Assembly (NCBI RefSeq): GCF_029227915.1
Contig: NC_079876.1
Coordinates: 31,593,828 to 31,657,827, forward strand
Direction of reading: 5' to 3'
Source: Hydractinia symbiolongicarpus
Taxonomy: Eukaryota > Cnidaria > Hydrozoa > Anthoathecata > Hydractiniidae
Length of the DNA: 64,000 bases
The notes under the pieces: generated by a model
The model's input: the letters and a program-made list of their open reading frames with translations, nothing else
Told to the model about the DNA's origin: nothing
The model's database searches: none
Part shown: positions 49,686 through 61,500 of the stretch, one piece after another
Position numbering within the stretch: position 1 is the stretch's first letter
Layout of the letters: every line of letters begins with the position of its first letter
Made by a program: the position numbers and the translations under genes

Positions 49686-52600
49686 TCACGTTTTCCCAGA
49701 GTCTGCTTTTGGTCGTGTTGTCAGATAACAGGTAAAAATTATAAGCAGTTGTATCACAATGATCGCACCCATAACAGCAGCAACTATGATAAGAAGGGAG
49801 TCTCTGTTCGGACAGGCTACCGTACCTTCTAATGTATCAACTGTGTCAGTTTTAGCAGATGTCTTATTTTCTCTTGATTCTTCTAAAAAGAAGTTTAAAA
49901 GATGTTGAAATAAAACACTAAATGTTACAACTGATTTTCAACATCAGAGGAATACTTATGTACGATATGACAGCCTTTTGCTGAAAAAGCAAGTACTGGT
50001 TCCCATGGCATTGATTGGCGAAGGGTAATACTAACCTTTGATAATTTCTTTCTCGGTGTATTCCACATCTCTGCTGTGATCATCGTAAAAATGATTACAA
50101 ACCGGAAATCCTTTCGGACGATTTATCGGAATTTCGGGAGCTTCGTTAATAACCATACCCATACCATCAAGTGCGTGCACTTCAATATGACAATGGAGAA
50201 ACCACTTGCCAGGATTGTTGCTACGAATCCGAAGGACCTACACAAATACATCAACAAAGTTAAAGAATGGCAAATTATACAAAGGAGTGTTTATTGTCTC
50301 CGTGGAAGTAGGTAGGTGTAATGTTTATAGTTCAAGAGGAACAATTTCTAAGCCCTCTCGGCTACCTAATGAGCAAGTTTAAGAAGCACGGTGGTTTTGA
50401 CACACGCTTAAGTGATGAATGTTTAAGGGATTCAGGGGATGGAAATACGTGAGGGGGTAGCGTTAATAAAATCTGGATTTTAGACTTTCAAACAAAATCA
50501 TAAACAAAAATACTTTTTTAAAGTTATGTAAAGAATTTAATAATGACATACAGCATATCCACCGGTTGGTATAATCACTGTATCTTTTCGTATTGGATCC
50601 TTTAAGTTGAGCCCAGGAACATTTCCATTTTCCCAGGAAGGATCTTTCCATTTACCACTGAAGTAAATAACACAGTTACGCTCACAAAAAACTTTAGTCA
50701 ACTCCTAAGTTGACTTCGACCATATATGCATGAAAAGAAGCATGGACCTTCTTATATCTTTGCTTGTCCACACAAGAAAGCTTGAAAAGTGAATTTCTTC
50801 AAGAACTGGCAAAAAAACAGGTGAAGAAGATTGAAAAGTGAATTTCTTCAAGAACTGGCAAAAAAACAGGTGAAGAAGATTGAAAAGTGAATTTCTTCAA
50901 GAACTGGCAAAAAACAGGCGAAGAAGGCTGGAAAGGGAATTTCTTCAAGAACTGGCAAAAAACAGGCGAAGAGGGCTGGAAAGTGAATTTCTTCAAGAAC
51001 TGGCAAAAAAACAGGTGAAGAAGGTTAGAAAAGCCACTGATATAGCAATCACCTTTCCCCCATTAAAAGTTTACTTGAACTTCTCACTTGTAAAAAACGT
51101 GCCAGGGATCCAGTCTTAGGTCCCTAGGGCTATTTAGTTCTCAATGGCGCTGCATTTTGCTGGGGTCAAGCTTATCGGGGTTCTGAACGATGACCCTTAA
51201 CTGTTTACTTTAATTGAATTAAAATCTTCTTTCTTAACAGAAAAAGGCGTGTAAATAATACAATAAGTAAATAACAACTATACCTGTTACAGAAATTTAG
51301 GCCTCCTCCGCAGCTAATATCTGGCGTTGGTTTTAGTAACTTTCCAGTTTTATTATCTGTGGTGGAGTATTCCAGCTTCAACAAGTAAAAACTGTGGCCA
51401 TGTATATGAATTGGATGTGCCCACCCAGCTCCTGAACCCATATTCATCCAGACCATTTGGATGGTTTTATTGTAAGGTAAAGTAAGTTGATAATGACAGT
51501 AGCAGATCTTATCGTCACCGCAATCATGATTTGCGCAATCAAAATCTTTCATCTGACCAATCTAAGAAAATTTACCTAAATGTACCTAATTCAAACTTAA
51601 TTTAATCCTGACAATGTTTAGAAGAGAAATCTAAAAAAGAATGTATTTGTGCAGTTGTGAGTTTTTAACTTTAAATTTGACGCTGTTCTTGTGTCGACAG
51701 CCGCCAGATTTTCATATGGCGGGATGTTGAGAAATTAGTTAAAAAGCGATATGAATTTATTTGGTGTGTTATTTGAACCGTGTTAAAAGATAAAAATTTT
51801 CATTTGGGATTCCAAAATTACTGTTCCATTTTTACTGAATCTATGGTAACCAAGAGGAAATAAATTAAAAAAAATTATTTTACTAGAAGCCCTAATATCA
51901 GTGAAAATGTCCTTATAGATTCATAACTTACTTACCTGGCCACTTTGGAATAACGAATTCACTCCAGGATACTCGAACTTCCTTCCATTTACTGAGCCCG
52001 GCGTAACTTTTTCGCCAGGAAATGCAAAATTTAAAAAATGCTCTTCCGAATCTTTTTCCCAAGCTGGCACAGGGTCATTATATCTGTTTGCCTTTAACTC
52101 GGAAATTCGAATACATTCTATGTGCTCTTCTTCGGGGAAGTTATTAAAAGGACAGTTCAAAACTTTACATGGCTTCTCCTTGGTGCATTTTTTTCTTTCA
52201 GTAGTTGGTTCATCATCACGAGCGCGTTTGTAATGAAGAATTGCTTTAGCGTTGTGTCCTGAAACGTTTGCCTGGAAAACAAACAAATAGATTATTTCCT
52301 GAAACATGCTCAAAGAATGAATGAAATAATAGCGATTGTTTTTCTAAATGAATTTTTAGCTGGTGCATGATCACACAAAATTCGAATTCAAATGACTGTA
52401 AATCTATCTTTGTGGCATAAACTTAGGTGCTTAATTTTAATTTATTGCACGTCTCTGTGCAAAATGGTACCACAGTAGCGAGACTCGAGAAATGCAGTGT
52501 ATACAGGGCGGGCAAACCCGGGTATTTTTCAACGGGCCACCGACTAGTCTTTGTGATAATGCTCGCCGTACATCTGTGAGCCAAAAATGGTAGCTGCGAG

Positions 52601-54478
52601 CTGCGACGGGCGAACTCCTGCAAATTTCAAAAACTGACCGATGCGTAACGTCGTATTTCAGTTAGATTTACCGAAGAAAGAGTTTCGTTCACATAAAAGT
52701 ACATACCTCCATACTAACTGTTCGCACCCAATAGTTTCCATACGATTGATTTGCTTCCAACAAGAAATCATACCTCTCGCCAGGATTAATAACAAAAGAT
52801 TCTACAACTACAGGCTCAAAGTCGTATGCATCAGTAGCGATCATCTTTATCATGTGCCCATCCACAGAAACACGAAGTGGATAAATAGCACCTGCGCCAA
52901 TTACACGGAACCGATATTTACCGCCCTGGGTAACATTAAACCACGTAAGCGGTGCCATTATTTTTTGTCCTGAAGAAGAAAAACAAAATATGTTGAACAG
53001 TTCTTAAAAATCAAACAAGGTGAAAGGAACTTGTTGATCGAAAAATCTCTCACCGGTTAGTCGGTCAACATATCTTCCTTTTCCATTAATAAGTGCGGAA
53101 ACCCAAGGCACACCACTAAAATGCCCACCATCCAACGTATCTGTAGTTTCGTATTTATCTCGACCAATGAAATTGCCATAAATCATTTTTACATAAACCT
53201 AAAAGCAACGTAGTGGTTCCACAAAACTGACACACCACTTCACATCGACTTTAAATGGTGAATGTACGGCGTGCATGGAAGAAATTAATTTGCTATTTAG
53301 TCCTATTACACATCAGGAAAAATTAACATAATAGTACCATAGAGTAGCATTTCACCCACCGTGTTATCAGGTTCATGGTGCCAGTCTCCAACAGTCATGA
53401 TCATATCTGTAGGCGGAATTACACCAGGGGGATACCTTTCCTTGACGATTAAGGCCCCGTAGACACCATTTGTTCTTTGCGAACCAATATGTGAGTGCCA
53501 CCAGAATGTACCTTTTGGCGATGCCTTAGTGAAAATAAAGACATATGCGATTATGATCCCCACACACAGGAAATAACTATAACGTTGAGCAGACATGGGT
53601 AATAAAAGACACTTAGTACCTTGAATCGATGTGTAAATGTCTGTCCTGCAGCAATGGGACACTGTGTGATATATGGCATGCCATCAAAAAATGATGTATC
53701 CTTCTGGTGCAAACCATGAAAATGAATTGTTGCAGAGTTGCTTAGAAGAGTGTTACGTATGTGAACAACAACAGTTTGGCCTTCATAGACCACAATCGGT
53801 GGTCCAGGGAGCGTTCCATTTACTGACTCAATCATTCGATTAACACCGTCAGCTGTTATTACGTCGTCGACAGGTACCTGTATTTCAGAACATGCTTTTC
53901 AAACATAAAGTACAGTTGAGAGCAACTGTAAGTGAAAGATTACTATAGAAGATGATACAACACTATCGTCACGGGAAAGAGACTAGCACCTATAAAAAAC
54001 AACTGTTTGTGTATTTTGCCATATCAATTAGAATTTCAGCAATTAAAATCTACCTCACAACAGACTTTGAATAAAGGTATCAGGGAAGAAAACTTTTACA
54101 AACAAAAAAACGACACAATAGCTAATACTCTAAAATTAAAATTCTTTTCAAATTTATATGTCAGTTTCAATTAACGCTTTACGCGCGTGTAAAACATCCA
54201 CGTTTGAATTTTTTACACACGTGTTACGCGTTTTGCACGCGTGTGAAACTTACTTCTGTAGTGTAATTCCCGGGATGTTCATTATAGAGATATAAGTTTC
54301 CTTTGTCTGCATATACTAAATCTTTATGAAATATCATGGTCAATGCTTCTCTTATGACAAGCCAAAATTCGCATCGTGTTTCGGTTGGTGAACATTCAGT
54401 GTATTTGGTGCCGTCTGGATGTCGTGTACACAACACCAATGAAAAAATTGTTGCAAAGATGTACAGCTTTAACATCAT
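49686..54478 (-). CDS. Membrane-anchored laccase-type multicopper oxidase
   Basis: Oxidises phenols or similar substrates with reduction of oxygen to water, at the cell surface or outside. Exons, 5' to 3': 54254-54478, 53620-53877, 53360-53524, 53054-53198, 52707-52969, 51936-52271, 51284-51561, 50552-50657, 50036-50237, 49686-49882. They join in phase to 724 residues. Signal peptide at 1-18; three cupredoxin domains; a C-terminal helix at about 689-713 (LLIIVAAVMGAIIVIQLL) with a short cytoplasmic tail. All four copper motifs are present: HFHGLH (127-132), WWHSHIG (169-175), HPIHIHGHSF (513-522) and HCHIEVHALDGMGM (607-620), with Cys608, and Met618 in the axial type-1 position. The three-domain layout fits animal laccases rather than ceruloplasmin. 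Two ATGs occur in tandem at the start; the first is used here. The substrate is unknown. Confidence 0.93.
50782..51030. repeat. 48-49-bp minisatellite, five units
   Basis: Five units containing GAATTTCTTCAAGAACTGGC, starting at 50791, 50840, 50889, 50937 and 50985. Lies in intron 7 of the oxidase gene. It creates long open frames on both strands that are artefacts of the repeat. Confidence 0.92.
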
Positions 54479-57400
54479 ATCTAAAAAATAAAAATAAAAT
54501 AAAATAAAATAAAAAAAAGAATCCCATTAGTTTGAAATAACGACTCGTATTCCGTAAACGGAGTAATTAAAAGAGGTTAAGAAATTTGAGTATTGTTATC
54601 TAAAGAGGACTAATAATATTCGTTGGAATTAATTTTCACGTGTTAAAGAAAATGCACTTCGCAGGAATTAATTTAGCAGATCAAAACGATTTCGCGATGA
54701 CTTAAATTACAAAAAATATTTTTCCAGTTTTATGGAACACGCGAAAGTGGAAACCTCGTTCCCAGCACCTATTGTCTTTTTTTATAACCGGTGTTACCTG
54801 GGTGTAATATTTAATGAGGTTTGTCTTAATGAACCAAAGTTTTATATATAACCTTGCTAAGCTCGGCGTTTTACGTTTCGTCGTCCGATGTCGGAAAGGA
54901 TACAAGATGCCCTGGGGACGAGGTTGGAAAATGTGGGTTTTTAAAACATAGCCTTTAGTAGCTATTTAGTGTACAATATAAGTTATTTTTTGCGAATTAT
55001 GTCTATCAATAAAAATTGACAGGAGTTTATTTTCGCAAGTGAATTTATATTTTTTAGATAGCACGTGATTGTTATTGTGACTAATTATTTAGTAGGTGAC
55101 AGAAATTTTTATCTTTCTAATTAAAATACACTAATTAAAAATTTTAAATACTCTCAAAACGTTCATGTATTATTACCCAATTTTGGTCTGATGATTCTTG
55201 CTTTTAAAAAACTTTTAAAAACTTTTTATTACACTTTGTATTTAATAATGTAGTTTACAGTTTTTAAAAACCAGACATTAGTCTAAAAATTTGCACCCTT
55301 CATTTTACTATTTCTTACTGTCAAGAACAAAATGGTGCAGGCAGCATCAGGTCAAAATATACTGGGTCTTATAAAATCGTGTTAAATTCGTTTCTTTTCA
55401 CTGTGAAGTAACGCAGCTCGCAAATTAGCCAGGAGACCAAACATAATGTTTTTTTGCCACAGGGGAAGAGTTAAATGTGGGAAAAATTACGCTGGATCGC
55501 AAACGAATTTCTTGTGGCGCGTTTTGACTGGTTACTTTGTTGGTTGATTTTAATTCGGAGTTTGCTTTGATTAGAATTTAAATTTTAGGGATTTGCTCTC
55601 ACGTTCGTTTGTGTCTCAGGTTTCGTTAAACAAAAACTGAATTTTGATATCCTCGCCGAAAGCTTAGCTAATTTGGCTACCCGCAAATACAAAAAAATCG
55701 CTGTAAATCCTCGTTAAAAAAATTGCAGTTTTTATCTGCTTTCGAAATCCAAATATTTTTAGACTTTATTTTTTTATTGCTATTCTGAAATAACAAAGCG
55801 TGCAAACCATGAAGTCTAAGAAATTTCATTTAGTAATTCTCCTCTCTTTATGTTGACAGGTTAAAAAAGGAAAAAATATAGGAAACATTACGCACACTTG
55901 CAACAACTACAAAGTTTAAATTTCGAAAAGAAACAGTGAATTTTTTATAGCGAGTCAAATACTTAAGTGAAGATAACAAGACATCTTGTTGGTGTGAATT
56001 TGAACATCATTTATGATGAAACTACTCATAAAAAATGGAAAGAATAAAAGAACTTACGTTTATGTTAAGATTCGCTTTCATGAAAGTGTGCCAAAACATT
56101 TTCTCTCATTCCGTATACTACCAGACCGAGATCAAAAAATTATGCAGAAGACTGTGGACACTATTTAAAATTAAAAAACATAAGTAAATAAAGAACTCAT
56201 GAGCTTAGAAGTTTTAACCTTGTTTTTAACATGGCACGGATAACCAAAAACAGCCGCAGATTTTATTTTTGACTAAAAAATTTACTTTTAAATTGATAAT
56301 AAATGAATTGTATTATCATGCATATTAGAATATTTTTAAGTATTCGTGCAGTTAGCCGAAAGTCAAATATCTGATATCGAATATCTGCTCGAGATATTCG
56401 ACAGTTTCTCTGGCACTTATAATTCGTTCATATATAAAGCGCCATTTTGTCGTTATGATCCGCCGTGTTTTCTAGTATGCCCCGCTCTTCCCCCTTCTCC
56501 CCGTTTACTATATCTTACACACAATACGCCACCCCCTTCCCGCTTAATAACCCCCACTTGCTATTCGGGACCTTAGTCTGAGTTTTAAAATTTTATATTT
56601 AAACGCATAACTTCTGCTACATGCGTTGAAATATAAAAACTTTGAACTAAAGATAAATAATAACAATAAATCACAAATCTTTTTTCTGCTTGAATGTAGT
56701 AAAAACTGAGAAAGTTGTTTAGCGATCCTTTGTAAACCATCTTGCCCCGGATTTTGAACCTTCTTGTTTTCTAAATTTTAGCGCAGTTTAACTGCATTTT
56801 TCAATCCATTACACTAACTGTTATACAGCATAGTCAATAGAAGAAGTTCTAATAAGAAGCTAAAACAATTGACTTTTAAACCAGTTTTTTTCTATTGGCT
56901 ATATATACAGTATACATGCATGATGATATGGCGTGACCTCTACAAAGATAAATTTAAAAAAAGCAAGTTTAATCTATTTTACAATTTATACTTTTTCGTT
57001 TATCACGTGCAATTTCCTAGAATTTAGACTTCATTGTTCATTATTTGTTTATCAGGGATATATTACGTAAACGCAATTAGCCGAACTTTGGTTAAGAAAA
57101 CATGTTTACCTTATCGGACAAAACTTAGTCGGACAAAGTGACTAAATTTTTTGGGGGTGATTAAAACTAATATCTAAAACTAATATCCGACTAATATTTT
57201 CGTCCGACTTAAATTTTTTCCGAATAAGTTTTGTTTTATAAGGTAGTCTACCTTATTTTGTACGTTGTACGTTGTGACAACCAGTACAGTTTTATATCAG
57301 AAAACCTAGAGCAAAGAAGGTCCAAACGACTCCCAAAAAAGACAGCAAAGAAACAATAACTACGCGAGATGGTACAGCTAAGTGGAACACTGTTTACACG

Positions 57401-57860
57401 TACAGGTTTCCAGTTCAAGTTCAAGACTTCCATCAGTTGGATATCGTATACAAGGTGCTTTAAAAACTTACGCTGCATACCTGGCCTTAACATTATTTGT
57501 TTTGCTGTGTTCTCCTTTATTCTGCCTGAGCGGGACTGACATAAGACATAAGACCACAATTAAATTCTTTTCATACAATTTATAACCCATACAAAATGTT
57601 GTTGATAAAAATTTCCACAAGCAATCATAACTGCTATCTCCATATTTGCTACTGGAAATTTTAACTTGTCAAAGTTTACTTGTCACTGTTTCAGAGTGGA
57701 CTTAGGACTTAGGTACCTTAGGTAGCCTCAATTCTAACGATGTGCGCGTAAACGCACGTGTGCACATTAAATCATTCAAAGTAATTTAGATGTCATGCTT
57801 TTTCTGACAATTTGAACTAGCTCTGTCTTTCTGTTCGTGTCAAAAACACCATTTTGCGTC
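54479..57860. other. Intergenic, oxidase promoter side to tRNA cluster
   Basis: About 3.4 kb with an AAAATAAAAT run just upstream of the oxidase start (54485-54515). Open frames at 56346-56576 and 57248-57559 have no domain or splice support. 57100-57240 has repeated GTCGGACAAA and ACTAATATC words. Confidence 0.4.
54901..54926 (+). repeat. Isolated TACAAGATGCCCTGGGG end sequence
   Basis: Third copy of the end seen at 43568 and 44606, again continuing ACGAGGTTG. A related CCTCGTTCCCAG lies on the same strand about 150 bp before it, which could be the opposite end of a short element. Confidence 0.5.
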
Positions 57861-57942
57861 CGCTGCGAGTAGGATTCGAACCTACGCGGGAAGATCCCAT
57901 TTGATTTCTAGTCAAACGCCTTAACCACTCGGCCATCGCAGC
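57861..57942 (-). tRNA. tRNA-Ser (AGA)
   Basis: 82 nt without CCA. Acceptor GCTGCGA pairs with TCGCAGC; discriminator G. Contains GGCCGAGTGGTTAAGGCG (D arm), anticodon loop CTAGAAA, a long variable arm typical of Ser tRNAs, and GGTTCGAATCC (T arm). All stems close. Confidence 0.95.
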
Positions 57943-58000
57943 CTGACAAACCGCTGGCCATTGCCACAAGGCCAACCAGAAAGCACAACATTACTGCTAA

Positions 58001-58073
58001 AGGCACTGCCCGGATTTGAACCGGGGATCTCCTGTTTACTAGACAGGCGCTTTAACCGCTAAGCCACAGCGCC
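58001..58073 (-). tRNA. tRNA-Thr (AGT)
   Basis: 73 nt including discriminator T. Acceptor GGCGCTG pairs with CAGTGCC (one G-T pair). D arm GGCTTAGCGGTTAAAGC, anticodon loop CTAGTAA within CCTGT/ACAGG, T arm GGTTCAAATCC. Confidence 0.93.
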
Positions 58074-58189
58074 TGCCTGTTGGGAGATTTTGAAAATCTC
58101 AATATCACACGTCTGAAATGCCGTTAAGGCTACTAACACACCGGGACGTGATACACTGTCACTCGGAAATTTTGGAAATGAGTAGTAAC

Positions 58190-58260
58190 GCATTGGTGGT
58201 TCAGTGGTAGAATTCTCGCCTGCCACGCGGGAGACCGGGGTTCGATTCCCCGCCAATGCA
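58190..58260 (+). tRNA. tRNA-Gly (GCC)
   Basis: 71 nt with discriminator A. Acceptor GCATTGG pairs with CCAATGC. D arm GGTTCAGTGGTAGAATTC, anticodon loop CTGCCAC, T arm GGGTTCGATTCCC. It is opposite in orientation to the other tRNAs of the cluster. Confidence 0.95.
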
Positions 58261-58397
58261 TCGTGTTTTACCTACACCAGAAAATACCCTCCGTAAAAAA
58301 GAAAGGAAGGAAAATAAATAAAAAAACATAGCTGAGGAAAAGTGCTACGGCTGCTTGCATTCACCACCTCAAACCGCCCTGCTGGGCAGTGATAAAA

Positions 58398-58414
58398 TGC
58401 CGAGACCCGGGATT

Positions 58415-58463
<49 letters not shown>

Positions 58464-58470
58464 AGGAAGG
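58398..58470 (-). pseudogene. tRNA-Phe (GAA)-like gene with broken acceptor stem
   Basis: D arm TAGCTCAGTTGGGAGAGC, anticodon loop CTGAAGA and T arm GGTTCAATCCCGGG are typical of tRNA-Phe, and the 3' acceptor strand TCTCGGC-A is also normal. The 5' acceptor strand should be GCCGAGA but reads CCTTCCT, so the stem cannot close. Probably a tRNA pseudogene whose 5' end was replaced. Confidence 0.8.
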
Positions 58471-58590
58471 GGCATAAAAGACTGGAGAAAAGGGGGAAAA
58501 GAGGGGGGAAAGAAAAAGGAAAAAGAAAAGGTGTGGTGGTGTGTTAATAAGGGCATATGTTACCCGTTTTACATAAAAAATTACATGAAC

Positions 58591-61500
58591 TTATTTTGTT
58601 CCTTTTGTGTCCGCTTTACGCCGCTGCTCTAACCAAATGTTATAGGAAGGTGCATCAGGTTCATACGAACAGTATCGTTCCCCTTTATATTGTCCGTGGC
58701 CTTCCTTCATTGGTTGATTGCATTTGCGGCAGGTGTACTCTTTTTGCGGCTTCTTCTGTTTCACAGATGTCGTAGGTTGTGTACCAATGATTGGTGAAAG
58801 AGGCTGGTGGTATGGCAGCATGTTGGGCATTTGTAAGTGCGGAATTTGCATTGGTAATTGGGAAAACGGATTGTATAAATGTGGTGGAGTGTATGGTTGG
58901 CAAATTGGACCTGGCACAGGGCATGACATCGGCGCCATAAATGGCGGCTGTAATGTCGGCGGACTTTGTAGCACCTTTGGTTTAGATGCTCTTTTTCTAG
59001 GTGTTTTTTTTGGTGCTGGTGTTGTAGCAGCTGACGCTTCATCTGCTTCAATTACAAAGTCAGGTGCTGGGATGGCTCCATCTCGATTTAAAAACTTTAG
59101 CTTGGCCATATCTGAGCGATCTTCAGGATTTTTGTAAGTAACCACGTTAGTGTTGCCTTGTGAGTTGGATTGAGGAGTAGGAGGTGGAAGAGGTTCTGTA
59201 GCTGTTTTTTTGCCGTCGGATAGGTGGACACCCTGAAGAAGAGTTAAAATTTCCTCCCTTCTTGTTTGATTTTTAAACCACAATCGCAAGGTGGTTTCGT
59301 TTATGGTGTACAATGTCAAACCAGTCTCCTCCAGCAAAGAACTGTTAAAAAGGCGAGCACGGATGTTGTTGTACTCGCCAATGATCCTCTTCCAGCGGGA
59401 GTCGTATTTCCTACTGCCATCAATTGTAGTTGTACGATGTGCCGTGATTTCGTTGGAAGGGTGGATGCACAGGGCTTCCACGATCCTATTTTTTGATGGC
59501 GATAAAGCAGGAGAGGCGCCGGACAAGAAACATCTCTTCATCGCCACGATTCCTACGTGACCTTCTCGTTTGCGTGAAGAAAACCGGCCTCTCGACTGCC
59601 TTTTTATCATGGTTTTGTATAGCAACGGTTTTTTATCGTATGCCTCCAGATTGTCGTAAAGGGCTTTAATGTTTTTTGCATCTGTACCACTGACACTGAT
59701 GCCATTTAGTGCCAGCAAAGCACGAGCAAGAACGTCAACTTTATGCCAACCAGAAATCCCTCTTCCGTCTTCACTCTCAACCTCACTCTCACTTTCTGAA
59801 TTTCCTCCATCCTCCACGTCGACTACATCCGAAATATCTGTTTCCAAAAAGTCTCGGTCCTCGACGCCAGAATCATATTCATCCTCCACGTTTTCTTCCA
59901 CCCCGTCTTCCAAATTACGTTCGACGTAATCAACGGTGAAGTTGATATCCAGTTGTTGGAACAGGTACTCCATGCCAATGGCTTCCCCAGTGTATTGGTT
60001 CGGCGGACATTGGCTGTTTCCCACATTTCCATGAACGTCCAAATGAAGATCGTTGAATCTCGACACCAGCTCTATATCGAAGGACCTTAATGATTCTCTA
60101 GAAACAGCCGCAACACCATCTTTCCGCATGGAATTCCATCGACAAAGACCTTCCAGCAAGTATGCCTGGAAGTTTACTGCATTTGCGCTAGTACCAGGCA
60201 CGAAATTTAATAAATGCCGATGAAAGCATTCCACCGATGTGCTGCCCCTCCAACATCTATAAATCGGTAAGGTCATTCCTCCTTTCCTAATTACTCCAAC
60301 CTTGGTGTACAGCTGGCTGCCTGGTGGATCTTGGATGCAGATTAGATGCTTTTTTTGTTCATGCCAGATGTCCACTACGTCAGGTTTTAGTAGGGGTACA
60401 CCGAGGGAGTCGGTTACGCCAGTGAAGGACAGAATTAAGTCCTCCAGCAGTTGCCTTGTCTCCACTGAACCTGTAACATGAAAAATGACTTGAGATTGCA
60501 GCATAACTGTCTGTGGGAGATATAAAATCCACCGTAACAAATGATATGACACATTTACCTCGTGTACGCCGACGACAATGCCTAGCCAATTCTTTTCTTC
60601 CCAGTGCTGTTAAGACGGCCTTCTCCGATGGTTCGCGTATGCCTTGTGCCTTTAGCTCCTGCTCCTTGGCCTTCAATAGATTCTCGTAATCTTGTTGGTC
60701 CCATTCGAACAGACAACCTGGTAATTAAAATTGTGTACAGGTAATTTTAAAGGAAAAAAGAAAGTACAATGGCAATGCCGCATCTAGTGAACATTTAGTT
60801 ACCCGACAATTTTGCCATAAAAACTCCATACAATGGGTGGGATTCGGATGTGCATCCAAAGGAAATTCGACGCATAAAGTGCCAAATGTCCAGCTTAACT
60901 GTAAGATTGGGCCAAGCAGAAAATAGGACGTTGAATTTTGACGGTCCATTATAACAGCAGCAGTCGCGGTCTGTATAGAGAATGATGGGAGGCGTAACGT
61001 TTGCTTTGGCGTACCGGTCCACAATTCCATCTGCCATCTTCTTCAGAGACTCGTTGGACTCGGAAGACGTGACGACGCTCTGAAGAATTGCGCCGTATTC
61101 ATTGCCTACATTCGTGACCCAACTGGCGGATCCTTTTGCTTCGCCAGATAGCTTCTTAAGGATTTTTTTCGTTGAGTCTATCTTTAGGACGACGCCAAAT
61201 ACAGACGTGATGGCGGCCTTCACACTGTCCATTCTTGACCAGACATCACGAGCAAATGCAGCCAGAAACCACTTCGACTGTGGTAGCACGCGAAAAGAAT
61301 CAGCGACATCGTAGGAAGGTATTTGATTCTGATGGAAAGCCAACCTCTTTCGGTGTTTCTGGCAATCAAACAGGTATTGTACATTTTTTCGTATCCACGA
61401 CTCGCTGTGGAGTTCTACAAGAGTGTTGTGTAACGCTGTTGGACTATTACCCAACGTTCTTGACTTCAGCAGTGATATGACCTTGGAATCACAGGCGTAT

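Noticed and set aside
50782-51030. Regularly spaced repeat that could suggest a CRISPR array
   Set aside because: There are no unique spacers: the units are directly adjacent. The context is a eukaryotic intron.
50799-51119. Repetitive open frames on both strands encoding short peptide repeats
   Set aside because: They are a 48-bp minisatellite inside an intron of the oxidase gene; openness in several frames follows from the repeat unit.
57248-57559. 103-residue minus-strand open frame
   Set aside because: No recognisable domain, no splice-consistent extension, and the overlapping plus frame is equally open.
58718-59137. Plus-strand open frames within 58.7-60.0 kb
   Set aside because: They are shadows of the long minus-strand exon of the transposase-like gene, whose frame is supported by splice phases.
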